A DNA stretch of 64,000 nt from Sacculina carcini. Taxonomy: Eukaryota; Arthropoda; Thecostraca; Sacculinidae. Numbering within the stretch: the first letter of the stretch is position 1; every line of letters begins with the position of its first letter. The DNA lies in NCBI GenBank assembly GCA_916048095.2, contig OU696571.1:10209449-10273448 (forward strand), written 5' to 3'. Below the pieces are notes generated by a model that saw only the letters and a list, made by a program, of their open reading frames with translations, was not told the DNA's origin and ran no database searches. Shown here one piece after another: positions 10,512 to 19,631 of the stretch. Both the position numbers and the translations under genes were made by a program.

Positions 10512-10724
10512 CTATGGATCAGGTAGTTGCGCCGTGCATATTGCCAGCACGTGATGTAAGTTTAAATCGTGAAGTGTCGGCGTCAGAACTAGAGAATTTT
10601 CTTTTCTCTCGGTGTTGAATTTCGCTTGGAGTGGATGTAGGACAATTATCATAAACACTACTCGTCCAATTTCTTTACGGTCATCCTTATGCAGGTATCC
10701 TTCACAGTCTACAAGTATGATCAT
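10512..10724 (-). CDS. Unknown 70-residue open frame, MIILVDCEGY-type, left arm
   Basis: It starts at a true ATG (minus strand, 10,724) and encodes MIILVDCEGYLHKDDR..EIGRVVFMII. The VDCEGY/KEIG pairing is reminiscent of the first motif of DEDD-type exonucleases, but no further motifs are visible, so that is only a hint. The inverted right-arm copy (14,299-14,433) keeps the first 40 residues and then frameshifts to an early stop after FNTEN. It may be one exon of a longer gene. Confidence 0.35.
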   Translation of the reverse strand: MIILVDCEGYLHKDDRKEIGRVVFMIIVLHPLQAKFNTERKENSLVLTPTLHDLNLHHVLAICTAQLPDP

Positions 10725-11097
10725 AGTTTAAAAAGTTCATTGTCGATAGCAGAATAGACACAAAACATATTCGTGTATATCCTTGCACAAAGAGAGCTGT
10801 ACTGTCACACACGCCAGATTTTGACGTCTGAATCACAGTCTAGTGTATACAAATGTGAGATTTGTTTATGTAAGCGTAAGGCCCGGTTTTTGTCGGTAAG
10901 TTCATAGGGTTAAAACACTAGGCGTTCTTATATCACTGCCCTTCTCAAATACTTATTAATTTCAACTTGGAAATATTCGCTGTCATACAATAGTATATTG
11001 TTATACCAAATTGATTCCAGGGCGATACTTTACCAAAAGACCTCTACCTAACACCGCCTCTGGAGATATTCACAAGAGGTATGACTTGCATGTCGGC

Positions 11098-11102
<5 letters not shown>

Positions 11103-11175
<73 letters not shown>
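11103..11175 (+). repeat. (TA)n microsatellite, left arm
   Basis: About 36 TA units. The inverted counterpart in the right arm (about 13,890-13,917) has only about 14 units, so repeat length has diverged between the arms. Confidence 0.95.
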
Positions 11176-11177
<2 letters not shown>

Positions 11178-11538
11178 TATAATGAAATATACATGAATAT
11201 GAACAGGAAAATTCACATCCTCTGCAATATCTCAGAACGTTGTGAATCTCCCTGGTCATTTTTGTTTTGTCCCATGTTTCTATAATTCACTTCCTTCTCA
11301 TATCCTTCTATCTCCCTCTTTTCTCCGCTCTCGCTTCATCTCTGTGCACATACTTATTCTCTAAATATTTGTAATCCCACATTGTCTTACACCATATGGA
11401 AAAAAAACAAATAGTCGCTCAATGTGCGCACTTCTCTTTTGTTTTCACGTATTTTTGTACCATATAATCCTTTTTTTCTATCTCCGATCTCTACCTGATT
11501 ATCTTTTTACCGAAAGTTGTGTTAATTTTCTGATTTCT

Positions 11539-11540
<2 letters not shown>

Positions 11541-11608
<68 letters not shown>
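11541..11608 (+). repeat. (TG)n microsatellite at the inner edge of the left arm
   Basis: A pure TG run. Sequence immediately left (11,420-11,540) matches the right arm inverted (13,523-13,640), while sequence to its right does not. The palindrome therefore ends inside this TG/CA tract. Confidence 0.9.
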
Positions 11609-11609
<1 letters not shown>

Positions 11610-11789
11610 TCTCATGTTTATATATTACGCTCTGTGGTTGTCTCATATTGCTTCGACGTGTAGCTGTTTTTTTCGATATGAATTTTGAATAATAAATGTT
11701 GTATGAGTTATCAATCGTTCATATCCACAGAAATTCTTGTCAGACGTAGGCATATACACACATTTATTTACAAATAGAAAAATTAAAAA

Positions 11790-12330
11790 TAGTGTTGCCC
11801 GAGCGATGCTAGGACGTCGTCAATATGTGGATCGTTCATATCGATGTGTGTGAGTATGAAGCGTGGTCCACCGTCTGCCGGTCGATCGTACACTGGCACC
11901 ATACCTGGAGACGTACACATACAATACAAATAGTCAATATTCTGTATGATAAATAATATTCAGCGAATGCCATATCCATGTCATCGTTGTCGTCATACGA
12001 AGTGGTAAACTCTATTACCTATATAAACCGACACAGTCCGTCACCCACAGGTCTTGCTAATAATGTGAGCGTCTCCTCACCTTCAGCGTTTGTCGAGACG
12101 TCTGAATCGGTAAACATTTCCGGAGACGGCTGGGGCGACTGTGGTGACGACGATGGTGACGGTGACGACAATGGTGGCAATGGTGGTGACGACAATGTTA
12201 GCAATGGTGGAGGCGTTGGTGGTGTTGGTGGTGGTGCACGTGTGCGTCGATCGTCACAGGCACCATTTACAGTCGTCGGTTGACGTTGGTACGGCGCCAC
12301 TCGACATCTTGGTAACCTTCGTGGTGGCAT
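11790..12330 (-). CDS. Possible 3' exons of a spliced gene in the palindrome loop
   Basis: On the minus strand a proline/serine-rich frame (12,330-12,019, PPTPPTPPPLLT...) leads into EMFTDSDVSTNAEGEE. Further on, after a CTCCAG acceptor-like site near 11,910, a protein-like tail VYDRPADGGPRF..HIDMNDPHIDD..SLGQHYF ends at a stop near 11,790. The frames do not connect without splicing. The sequence is not repeated in the arms. I do not recognise the product; this is a tentative gene model. Confidence 0.3.
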
Positions 12331-12433
12331 ACATAATGTTAGAATTTTATTAAAGTCTTACGCTAAACGCTAAATTTTATTAGAACGTTACGTAAATATG
12401 CCAGTATTTGTCAAGGATAGTTCGATAAATATC

Positions 12434-12700
12434 TTACCGTCTATAATTTCGCCCTGTGGAGACAAAGTTGGCGGTAGTTGTCTCGGTCGAGGTGGCGGTG
12501 ATGATGGTCGAGGTGTCAGTACTCAAGGTGGCGGTTGCGTTGGTGGTTGTCGTGACGACTGCGGTGGAGGCGGTGGTAGAATTGGCCCTATTGGTGGCTA
12601 ACATAACCGTTTCCACTATATCCCCTATAGTTTTGACATTTACGTCAGAATATTTCATCACCACAGCCCCGTCCGGTGTAATTTTCACACTTACCTTCAT
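12434..12700 (-). CDS. Possible 5' exon of the same loop gene
   Basis: An ATG at 12,700 opens MKVSVKITPDGAVVMKYSDV followed by NVKTIGDIVETVMLATNRAN and a Thr/Ala/Ser-rich low-complexity segment. Near 12,441 the coding strand reads CG|GTAAGATATTT, a good splice donor. The non-repetitive N-terminus argues for a real exon, while the low-complexity half invites caution. The opposite-strand frames (Gly/Asp- and Val-rich) are taken as shadows. Confidence 0.35.
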   Translation of the reverse strand: MKVSVKITPDGAVVMKYSDVNVKTIGDIVETVMLATNRANSTTASTAVVTTTTNATATLSTDTSTIITATSTETTTANFVSTGRNYRR

Positions 12701-12838
12701 GTTGACTGTTGTCTACCGGTTGTGAGCAGCGGTCTTTTATTCGAAATGTACAACCTGATTTCTAATTTGTTTGCACCAAATAATCAGAGAAATGTTACTA
12801 AATTTAGCACTATTTGGTCACTGTACACATCAGTCATT

Positions 12839-12840
<2 letters not shown>

Positions 12841-12893
<53 letters not shown>

Positions 12894-12958
12894 CACATGC
12901 ATATGCACATACACACACACACACACACATGCATATGCACATACACACACATGCATAT

Positions 12959-12989
<31 letters not shown>

Positions 12990-13086
12990 TGCACATGCAT
13001 ATGCACATACACACACACACACACAGTGGTCCGATGCAGCCTGTACGTAAGCTAAAAGCGAACCGAGGAAACTCAGCAAGCACACA

Positions 13087-13141
<55 letters not shown>

Positions 13142-13215
13142 TCTTGCTCGCACACACACGCACACACACACACACACGCAAACACACACACACATCACAC
13201 ACAAGCACACACATA
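12841..13215 (+). repeat. CA microsatellite cluster in the loop
   Basis: CA runs with embedded ATGCACATGCATATGCACAT words repeat at least three times, then a short unique spacer (13,025-13,082), then more CA. All open frames here (His/Thr or Cys/Val) are artefacts of the dinucleotide repeat. Confidence 0.95.
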
Positions 13216-13379
13216 AACACTGCTGCAATGTTTCATTCCAGGTGGTTAAATATACAACATCCTAATTGGCATGCAGTCACGATATCCACGATAACCATTT
13301 AGATTAGCTGACACATATGTGCTGACAGTGTTGAATCAAATTAATGAAGACAGACTGAGACTTCACGCTCACTCACTCA

Positions 13380-13380
<1 letters not shown>

Positions 13381-13459
<79 letters not shown>

Positions 13460-13480
13460 CACACACATGCACATGCATAT

Positions 13481-13523
<43 letters not shown>
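13381..13523 (+). repeat. (CA)n microsatellite at the inner edge of the right arm
   Basis: Inverted counterpart of the TG run at 11,541. It includes an ATGCACATGCATATGCA block also seen in the loop. The right inverted arm starts here and runs to 16,990. Confidence 0.92.
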
Positions 13524-13525
<2 letters not shown>

Positions 13526-13890
13526 AGAAATCAGAAAATTAACACAACTTTCGGTAGAAAGATAATCAGGTAGAGATCGGAGATAGAAAAAAAAAGATTA
13601 TATGGTACAAAAATACGTGAAAACAAAAGAGAAGTGCGCACATTGAGCGACTATTTGTTTTTTTTCCATATGGTGTAAGACAATGTGGGATTACAAATAT
13701 TTAGAGAATAAGTATGTGCACAGAGATGAAGCGAGAGCGGAGAAAAGAGGGAGATAGAAGGATATGAGAAGGAAGTGAATTATAGAAACATGGGACAAAA
13801 CAAAAATGACCAGGGAGATTCACAACGTTCTGAGATATTGCAGAGGATGTGAATCTCCCTGTTCATATTCATGTATATTTCATTATATTC

Positions 13891-13921
<31 letters not shown>

Positions 13922-14298
13922 GCCGACATGCAAGTCATACCTCTTGTGAATATCTCCAGAGGCGGTGTTAGGTAGAGGTCTTTTGGTAAAGTATCGCCCT
14001 GGAATCAACTTGGTATAACAATATACTATTGTATGACAGCGAATATTTCCAAGTTGAAATTAATAAGTATTTGAGAAGGGCAGTGATATAAGAACGCCTA
14101 GTGTTTTAACCCTATGAACTTACCGACAAAAACCGGGCCTTACGCTTACATAAACAAATCTCACATTTGTATACACTAGACTGTGATTCAGACGTCAAAA
14201 TCTGGCGTGTGTGACAGTACAGCTCTCTTTGTGCAAGGATATACACGAATATGTTTTGTGTCTATTCTGCTATCGACAATCAACTTTTTAAACTATGA

Positions 14299-14433
14299 TC
14301 ATACTTGTAGACTGTGAAGGATACCTGCATAAGGATGACCGTAAAGAAATTGGACGAGTAGTGTTTATGATAATTGTCCTACATCCACTCCAAGCGAAAT
14401 TCAACACCGAGAACAAGAACATTCTCTAGTTCT
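14299..14433 (+). pseudogene. Right-arm copy of the MIILVDCEGY frame, truncated
   Basis: Same start and first 40 residues as the minus-strand frame at 10,512-10,724. A small indel near 14,412 changes the ending to an early TAG. Confidence 0.4.
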
Positions 14434-14562
14434 GACGCCGACACTTCACGATTTAAACTTACATCACGTGCTGGCAATATGCACGGCGCAACTACCTGAT
14501 CCATAGCCAGGCATCCGACAACGTCTACGCCAACCTATTGAGTACAGGTATGAACATAAACA

Positions 14563-14633
14563 AACTTGATCGCATGATGTTCCAGTGGCAGGATCCGCTT
14601 GGTCTTATCAACGTTTGTATTCACCTGACTCAT
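14563..14633 (-). pseudogene. Right-arm remnant of the 197-residue protein (N-terminus only)
   Basis: The ATG (minus strand, 14,633) and about 23 codons match the left-arm gene at 9,474. At 14,563 the sequence jumps to what lies at about 10,440 in the left arm, so the body of the gene and the following spacer are absent. Confidence 0.6.
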
Positions 14634-14755
14634 GCTGACAATTCCGCGATAAAGCTACACAACCTCACCCGCAAGCGTCTCGAGCTCAACTGCGTATCAC
14701 GGCTGATATCAAGGCCAAAGTCAATGAAATGCTACTGAAAGAGCGGAATTGACTG

Positions 14756-15410
14756 TTGAGTCTTATTAATTGTTTATTTATTCATATTTATTGTTATTTA
14801 TTTTTATTTATTCATGTTTATTGTTATTTATTTTCTATTTATTTATATGTATTCTTATTTTACTCTCTATTTATTACTATTTATTATTGGTTGTTGTTAT
14901 TTATTAAATTATACTTTTACTCAGTGTTGGCTGTTGTTGTTTATTGAATCATATTTATTGTTGTTGCTGTTTATTGAATAATATTTATTGGTGTTGTTGT
15001 TGTTTATTTAATCATATTTATTTGTGTTGTTGTTACTTATTGAATCATATTTTTATTTATTGTTGGATGTTTCTTATTGAATCATATTTATTGTTCTTGA
15101 TTGTTATTTATTACTTATTTATTAATATTTATTCTTATTTATTGATGGTTGTTATTTACTGAATCGCATATTTATTGTTGATTGTTGTTATTTATTGAGG
15201 AAAGTGGGCGGAGTGACATTATGGAGTGTTATCGGATGATGGTTTATTATTTATTGTTATTTATTATTTTCTTTCCAACTCTCTTTCTAGACTTTTTTCT
15301 TTTCGAACTCTCTTTCTCTCTGAATCTTTTGAGCGCTTCCGGTACATGGGGCCACCTTAGGGTGGTAATAGTGCTTGCACTCTTCCCATGCTACTGGATT
15401 TGTCTGTAAT
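14756..15410. other. AT-rich low-complexity tract, right arm
   Basis: Inverted copy of 8,698-9,360 with few differences. Open frames rich in Ile/Tyr/Cys/Phe are compositional. Confidence 0.6.
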
Positions 15411-15437
15411 TAATAATAATAGAATAATAATAATAAT

Positions 15438-15821
15438 CAGACACTAATTGCACTACTTATCGGAGCAAGCGTCATAATTATCGCCATCACTCCGTGTTTG
15501 ATAATTTCGTTCTTACAGTCATTGTTTATCTTTCTTTGCATAAACATCATGAGCTGTGTTTCTCCTGCTACACTAGTGCCTAATTATAACTATCGCTATG
15601 TTGGTGGTAGTTCTTCAGATTGCAAACAAATCATCAGCGAATCGTACAAGGAGTACACATCGTTTGACGTGTGTTTTTCGGACGCTCTAGAAGAAGGTGT
15701 TTCTGTGCCTGATACATGGTCGGCTGAACTGGAAATTGTGTATGAGACACACGATATGATTTACATAATCAAAATTGATCGAAAAATCAACAAACATTTG
15801 TGTTCACGATGTGCTCATTGA
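15438..15821 (+). CDS. Unknown small hydrophobic/secreted protein, right-arm copy
   Basis: Same protein as the minus-strand copy at 8,286-8,669, differing by L/F (DVCFSD), Y/D (ETHDM) and V/A (CSRCAH). The frame opens after a run of AAT codons ending in CAG, a possible splice acceptor, and encodes TLIALLIGASVIIIAITPCL before the first in-frame ATG at 15,549. The stretch would form one or two membrane segments or a long signal sequence. It stops at TGA 15,819-15,821. The near identity of the two copies, while microsatellites around them differ, suggests that the coding sequence matters or that the arms convert each other. Confidence 0.5.
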   Translation, partial: QTLIALLIGASVIIIAITPCLIISFLQSLFIFLCINIMSCVSPATLVPNYNYRYVGGSSSDCKQIISESYKEYTSFDVCFSDALEEGVSVPDTWSAELEIVYETHDMIYIIKIDRKINKHLCSRCAH

Positions 15822-16399
15822 ATCGTGTCGTCAATAAGATTCTACATGATTTCCACTTGTATATTTACCATAGTTGTGTATCAAGTGAAAATACACAAAG
15901 ATCATTTCGTTGCAAGTCATTTTTGTATCAATTCCGACACAGTCGAATAGCGTTTTAATTACCGATTTAGTCAGTGTTTGACATAAGCCAGACACGTTAT
16001 ATAAACGTAGCTAGTGATTCACAGGCATTCGTTTCGGCTACATTTACATAAATTGCGTGTAAATTTGGTCTTTGTTACCGGCAAACGTTTTAATCCCATA
16101 CCTGTGTATCAGGTAAATATATTCAAAATATTCATCCTTGGCTTGACGCCAATGAATTCATCTGGCATTTTAATCCGATTACCTTACCGTAGTATTTGAC
16201 ATAAACCAGACACTTTATATAAACGTGGTGAGTGATTCATCGTCATATTGGAACATTGTCTTTGCGACCGATTTAGTCAAACCGTGTTTTTTTATATATT
16301 TCAAGTATGATTGAAAATTATTATATTCTCGTCTGTGCCAAACATCGACTTGGCGATCCCGATATAATGAGTATCGTGACATAAAATAGAAATAAAGGA

Positions 16400-16975
16400 A
16401 AAAAATAAAAGTTGGGCATAGAATAAAGAATAAATATAATAAGAAAAGAAGAATAAGAAATATAAAAATATAAGTTGGGTATAGAATAAAGAATAAATAT
16501 AATAAGAAAGGAAGAATAAGAAATAAAACTAAAAGTTGGGTTGGGTCGGGTTAGGAATAGAATAAAGAAAAAAAAAGTTAGGTTAGGTATAAACACAAAG
16601 AAGTTAGGTTAGGTATACACAAATAAGTTAGGTTAGGTACACAAAAAAAAAGTTAGGTTAGGTTAGGTTAGGTTAGGTTTACACAAAGAAGTTAGGTTAG
16701 GCATAGAATAAAGAATAAATATAATAAGAAAGGAAGAAGAAGAAAGAAAAAAAGTTAGGTTGGGCATAGAATAAAGAATAAATATAATAAGAAAGGAAGA
16801 ATAAGAAAGAAAAAAAGTTGGGTTAGGTTAAAAAACTAAAAAAAAAAGTTAGGTTAGGTTAAAAAAAACTAAAAAAACTTAGGTTAGGTTAAAAAAAAAT
16901 ATAAAAAGTTAGGTTAGGTTAGGTTAGGTTAGGTTAGGTATACACAAAAAAGTTAGGTTAAAATGTAGCAAAGTG
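16400..16975 (+). repeat. Telomere-like (TTAGG)n array, right arm
   Basis: GGTTAGGTTAGGTT blocks alternate with A-runs and AAGAATAAATATAATAAGAAAGGAAG units, an inverted equivalent of 2,656-2,900 plus 7,255-7,735. The longest uninterrupted TTAGG run is near 16,912-16,940, close to the element tip. Confidence 0.9.
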
Positions 16976-16990
16976 TAGTACTCTACTACT

Positions 16991-17444
16991 GTAACATCGG
17001 ATGGATTTAACGTACCGCGATGTTATGTACCACGGGATTCTGGAAGGCTTGTACAGGTGCTCGTTTCTTTTGGCCGAATCTCGCTTGGCCTCTTTGAAAC
17101 AAATAACTGTTCCACGGCTTGAGCTTTCAGCAGCGGTTGTGGTCGTGAGGTTGGACAGAATGATCAGAGACGAACTCCGCCCTGAAATTGTCGATTCCTT
17201 CTTCTGAACCGACAGCCTGATAGTGTTGCAGTATATCAGAGCTCAAAACAAGCGATTTTTGACATTTGTAGCCAATAGGGTGTCAATAATTCATGATGGT
17301 TCGAATGTTGAAAAATGGAAATACGTAGAGTCTTCAGAAAATCCCGCAGACGATGTTTCTCGAGTATTCGGTGCTAAAGAAATTCTTGAGAATGAGCGGT
17401 GGATCCAGGGACCCCGGTTCTTGTGGAGAGAGGAATCTCACTGA
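16991..17444 (+). pseudogene. BEL/Pao RNase H region, broken
   Basis: Coding sense resumes from 2,610 with NVPRCYVP, then AESRLASLKQITVPRLELSAAVVVVRL (RH-associated motif). After an in-frame TGA at 17,205-17,207 follow TDSLIVLQYI, KRFLTFVANRV, KWKYVESSENPADDVSR and NERWIQGPRFLW, diagnostic of BEL/Pao between RT and integrase. A frameshift lies near 17,080. The region ends in the linker toward the integrase, most of which is missing. Confidence 0.87.
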
Positions 17445-18062
17445 CCAGTCACTCCATGTGATATGACAGACACATCAGATGAATAGGAGGAGAAAAGGCA
17501 GGCCAAGAGTCATTTGGCGGTGACAGAGGAGGCAGACTTAGCTGGAAGGTTGCTGACTATACCATTTACAAGTCAATTTGGCAAAAGTGAAAATCAATTT
17601 GGCAAAAGTGAAATTCAATTTGGCAAAAGTGAAAATCAATTTGGCAAAAGTGAAAATCAATTTGGTAATTCTTACAAATTTAGGTGGTAGTCGCATTGAT
17701 AATGCATAATCATATTGTTTATTAGTGTTTTAGTAACAAATTTATTACTCATGCAAATGATATCAATTAATGTTTTATGTTTAAGAATATGTATAGTTTA
17801 AGAAGCTGCCATGTAGGGATATATTTGTTGATGAAGTCCATTATATTTGCATCAAAATTGTCCCAGCTAGAGCCACAATGTATGTTATTGATTTTACATT
17901 AAATATCAAACTTAGTTGTTGTTAGTACATTTTATTGTATTTCACATGAACAATTTAGCATTAGTCGTAAAACACAGATATTTACGTAAGTGACCCTCGA
18001 CCCTCGACCCATAAGTGGAAGAATGACAACAAGACACACAGTGAGCTAGTGTCGAGAGACAT
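17445..18062. other. Degraded BEL linker with a 21-bp tandem repeat
   Basis: The first ~100 bp may be decayed BEL sequence. At 17,571-17,670 a unit of 21 bp (TCAATTTGGCAAAAGTGAAA) is repeated about 4.5 times. The rest to 18,062 is AT-rich without a visible gene. Confidence 0.7.
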
Positions 18063-18970
18063 TGTAGCCACACACATCAATTCTGTTCCATGTATGTCAA
18101 ATGTGTACACTGTTTTATTGTATTTGCATTTGCCAATTATATCACTGTCACTGTATTACCGCGAGTGTCATTACGTTTTAATTCCGTTATATAACAATTA
18201 TGTGTGCACGGTGTTTGTATATGCTTTTGATTGTTATTGCTGTTTTATTTATCGCAAAATGTTAGACGCGCATGCGCGTCAGACAAACACACACACACAC
18301 ACACATACACATTCATCATGTTGCACACGGTAGCAGTGACGTCACGTGTAACACCACACCGTACGGTTACAACGTGCGGTATGTAAAGCGTGCACTTTCG
18401 GCAATAAAGGTCTCTTTCACGTCGTCGGCTCTGAGTTTGACTGGTCTCCACGGTACCGCTCCCGCTCCCTGTAAAATTAGCGAGTTAACCTACGCAATAT
18501 ACATTTCGGTCTTTTTAAAGACCACATCGCCCTCACAGCGTTTTGCCAAGGATAGATTGTGCTCTGCCGCCTGCCTTGGACTGAATACCGTAGCCGGTTA
18601 TTCCTCCGAGACAGACACCCATAGTGGTGGGCTTGAGCACATTTGATTCTGAGGCATCAGACGTTCGCTTTAAACCGTCGAGTCTGGCTAGTGTCACTTA
18701 GCGGTGCACTCCCAGCTCGGACGTCTCTTAGCAAGACGGAAGGTTTTTATACCGAGCGTCGCGCTGTAGGGTAGTCGATTTCGGGTCGACAGACAGGGCA
18801 CAGCCTGTCGTTCCAGTGCGCTGCAGTTGGCGTTAGTGAGTGACTGGGTCTCACACCCTCCGTCACTCGTACACTACGCCACTGGTTCACGGCACACCTG
18901 CTGCCACAGCCACTGGGACTGATCGCTAGCGGCATCATGCCCATCAGCGACACTGGTGACCCCGACGTGA
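18063..18970 (+). mobile_element. LTR-B second copy followed by a primer-binding-site-like sequence
   Basis: 18,063 (TGTAGCCACAC) to 18,952 (CAGCGACA) matches 512-1,421 with small indels. The next bases, CTGGTGACCCCGACGTGA, look like a primer-binding site one base inside the LTR, so this is a 5' LTR rather than a solo LTR. No short TSD pairs its ends. Internal sequence then jumps straight to an integrase C-terminus, implying a large internal deletion or a recombination with the older BEL copy. Confidence 0.8.
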
Positions 18971-19577
18971 CGACAACATAACGTGGGAATTCATCCAGCT
19001 GTCTGCTTCACACATGGGTGGAGTGTGGGAGATCCAGATCAGAACGGTGCGCCCAGTTCTGGATGTTGTCCTGCGAGGACAAGTTCAGGACGATGAGCGC
19101 TTAGCGACGTTATTCTGTGAGGTTGAGTCCATTGTTAATTCACGCCCTTTGACTACTGTTTCTGATGATCCAAATGACGACTCTCCTCTCACTCCTAATC
19201 ATTTTCTTCGTGTCGAGTCTTGTTTGAGTGTTGTTTCAGGTACATTCCAGAAAGAGGACGTCTACCTGAGGCGATAGAGGCACTCACAATTTCTCGCAGA
19301 CCAGTTTTGGTCAAGATGTTTGAAAGAGTACCGGCCGACACTTCAACTGCGTCAACGGTGGATGGAGTCAAAACGCAACCTTAAAGTGGGTGATGTCGTG
19401 TTGGTCCGAGATGAAAGTTTACCGAGGGGTAATTGGCCCCTGGGCCGAGTGGTAAAAACCTTCACGGGAAGAGATGGTCTTGTACGTTCAACAGAGGTTA
19501 AGACGGTTCGAGGAAACTTTGTCCGACCGTGCAATGAGCTGTGCTTCTTAGAGGGTTGTCGGGAAAGTTATGTGTGA
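18971..19577 (+). pseudogene. BEL/Pao integrase C-terminus and DUF5641-like domain
   Basis: SASHMGGVWEIQIRTVRPVL, EVESIVNSRPLTTVSDDPND and LTPNHFLRVE are the end of the BEL integrase core. After a frameshift and a stop near 19,277, LQLRQRWMESKRNLKVGDVVLVRDE..RGNWPLGRV and RSTEVKT..GNFVRP match the DUF5641-type tail. The frame ends at TGA 19,575-19,577, followed by the polypurine tract of a BEL element. Confidence 0.88.
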
Positions 19578-19631
19578 TAGATAGGTCCTTTTTGACCGTG
19601 TTGTTTTTTAGTTGAATGCTCGTTTACTCGC

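Larger units (their letters stand above)
2611..16990. mobile_element. Large palindromic element with TTAGG arrays inside its tips; unclassified
   Basis: The tips are inverted copies. 2,611 starts AGTAGTAGAGTACTACACTT, and 16,990 ends with its complement. The insertion site in the BEL pol is duplicated as GTAAC (2,606-2,610 and 16,991-16,995), and the BEL frame resumes across it. The inverted arms can be followed from the tips to the TG/CA microsatellites near 11,541-11,608 and 13,381-13,523. The loop of about 1.8 kb between them is unique. Without the 4.35-kb Gypsy in the left arm the element is about 10 kb. The arms differ by an 890-bp segment present only on the left (about 9,553-10,440), by microsatellite length and by scattered substitutions. 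No transposase, polymerase B, integrase or ATPase was recognised, so it may be a non-autonomous or fold-back derivative of an unknown larger element. Confidence 0.85.

Noticed and set aside
11011-11196. Open frames ending in Ile-Tyr runs, also at 31,185-31,667 and 34,525-34,899
   Set aside because: The runs come from (TA)n. The 31,185-31,667 frame is only the repeated 5' end of the Penelope ORF in the downstream pLTR.
12019-12353. Gly/Asp-rich and Val-rich plus-strand frames in the loop
   Set aside because: The minus strand shows splice-like sites and non-repetitive protein segments; the plus frames are mostly GGTGGTGAC repeats.
12722-13220. His/Thr and Cys/Val open frames over CA repeats, also at 13,319-13,573, 35,061-35,508 and 55,833-56,403
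   Set aside because: They are translations of CA/TG microsatellites in several frames on both strands.
2611-16990. Palindrome as an assembly artefact
   Set aside because: The arms differ by an 890-bp segment, microsatellite lengths, substitutions and a Gypsy insertion, and the ends have a matching TSD in a continuous BEL gene. A read-level check is still advisable.
2611-16990. Calling the palindromic element a Polinton/Maverick
   Set aside because: The 5-bp TSD and AG-starting tips are suggestive, but no polymerase B, integrase, protease, ATPase or capsid gene was recognised.
17571-17670. CRISPR-like direct repeats
   Set aside because: The units are contiguous without spacers and the DNA is eukaryotic.
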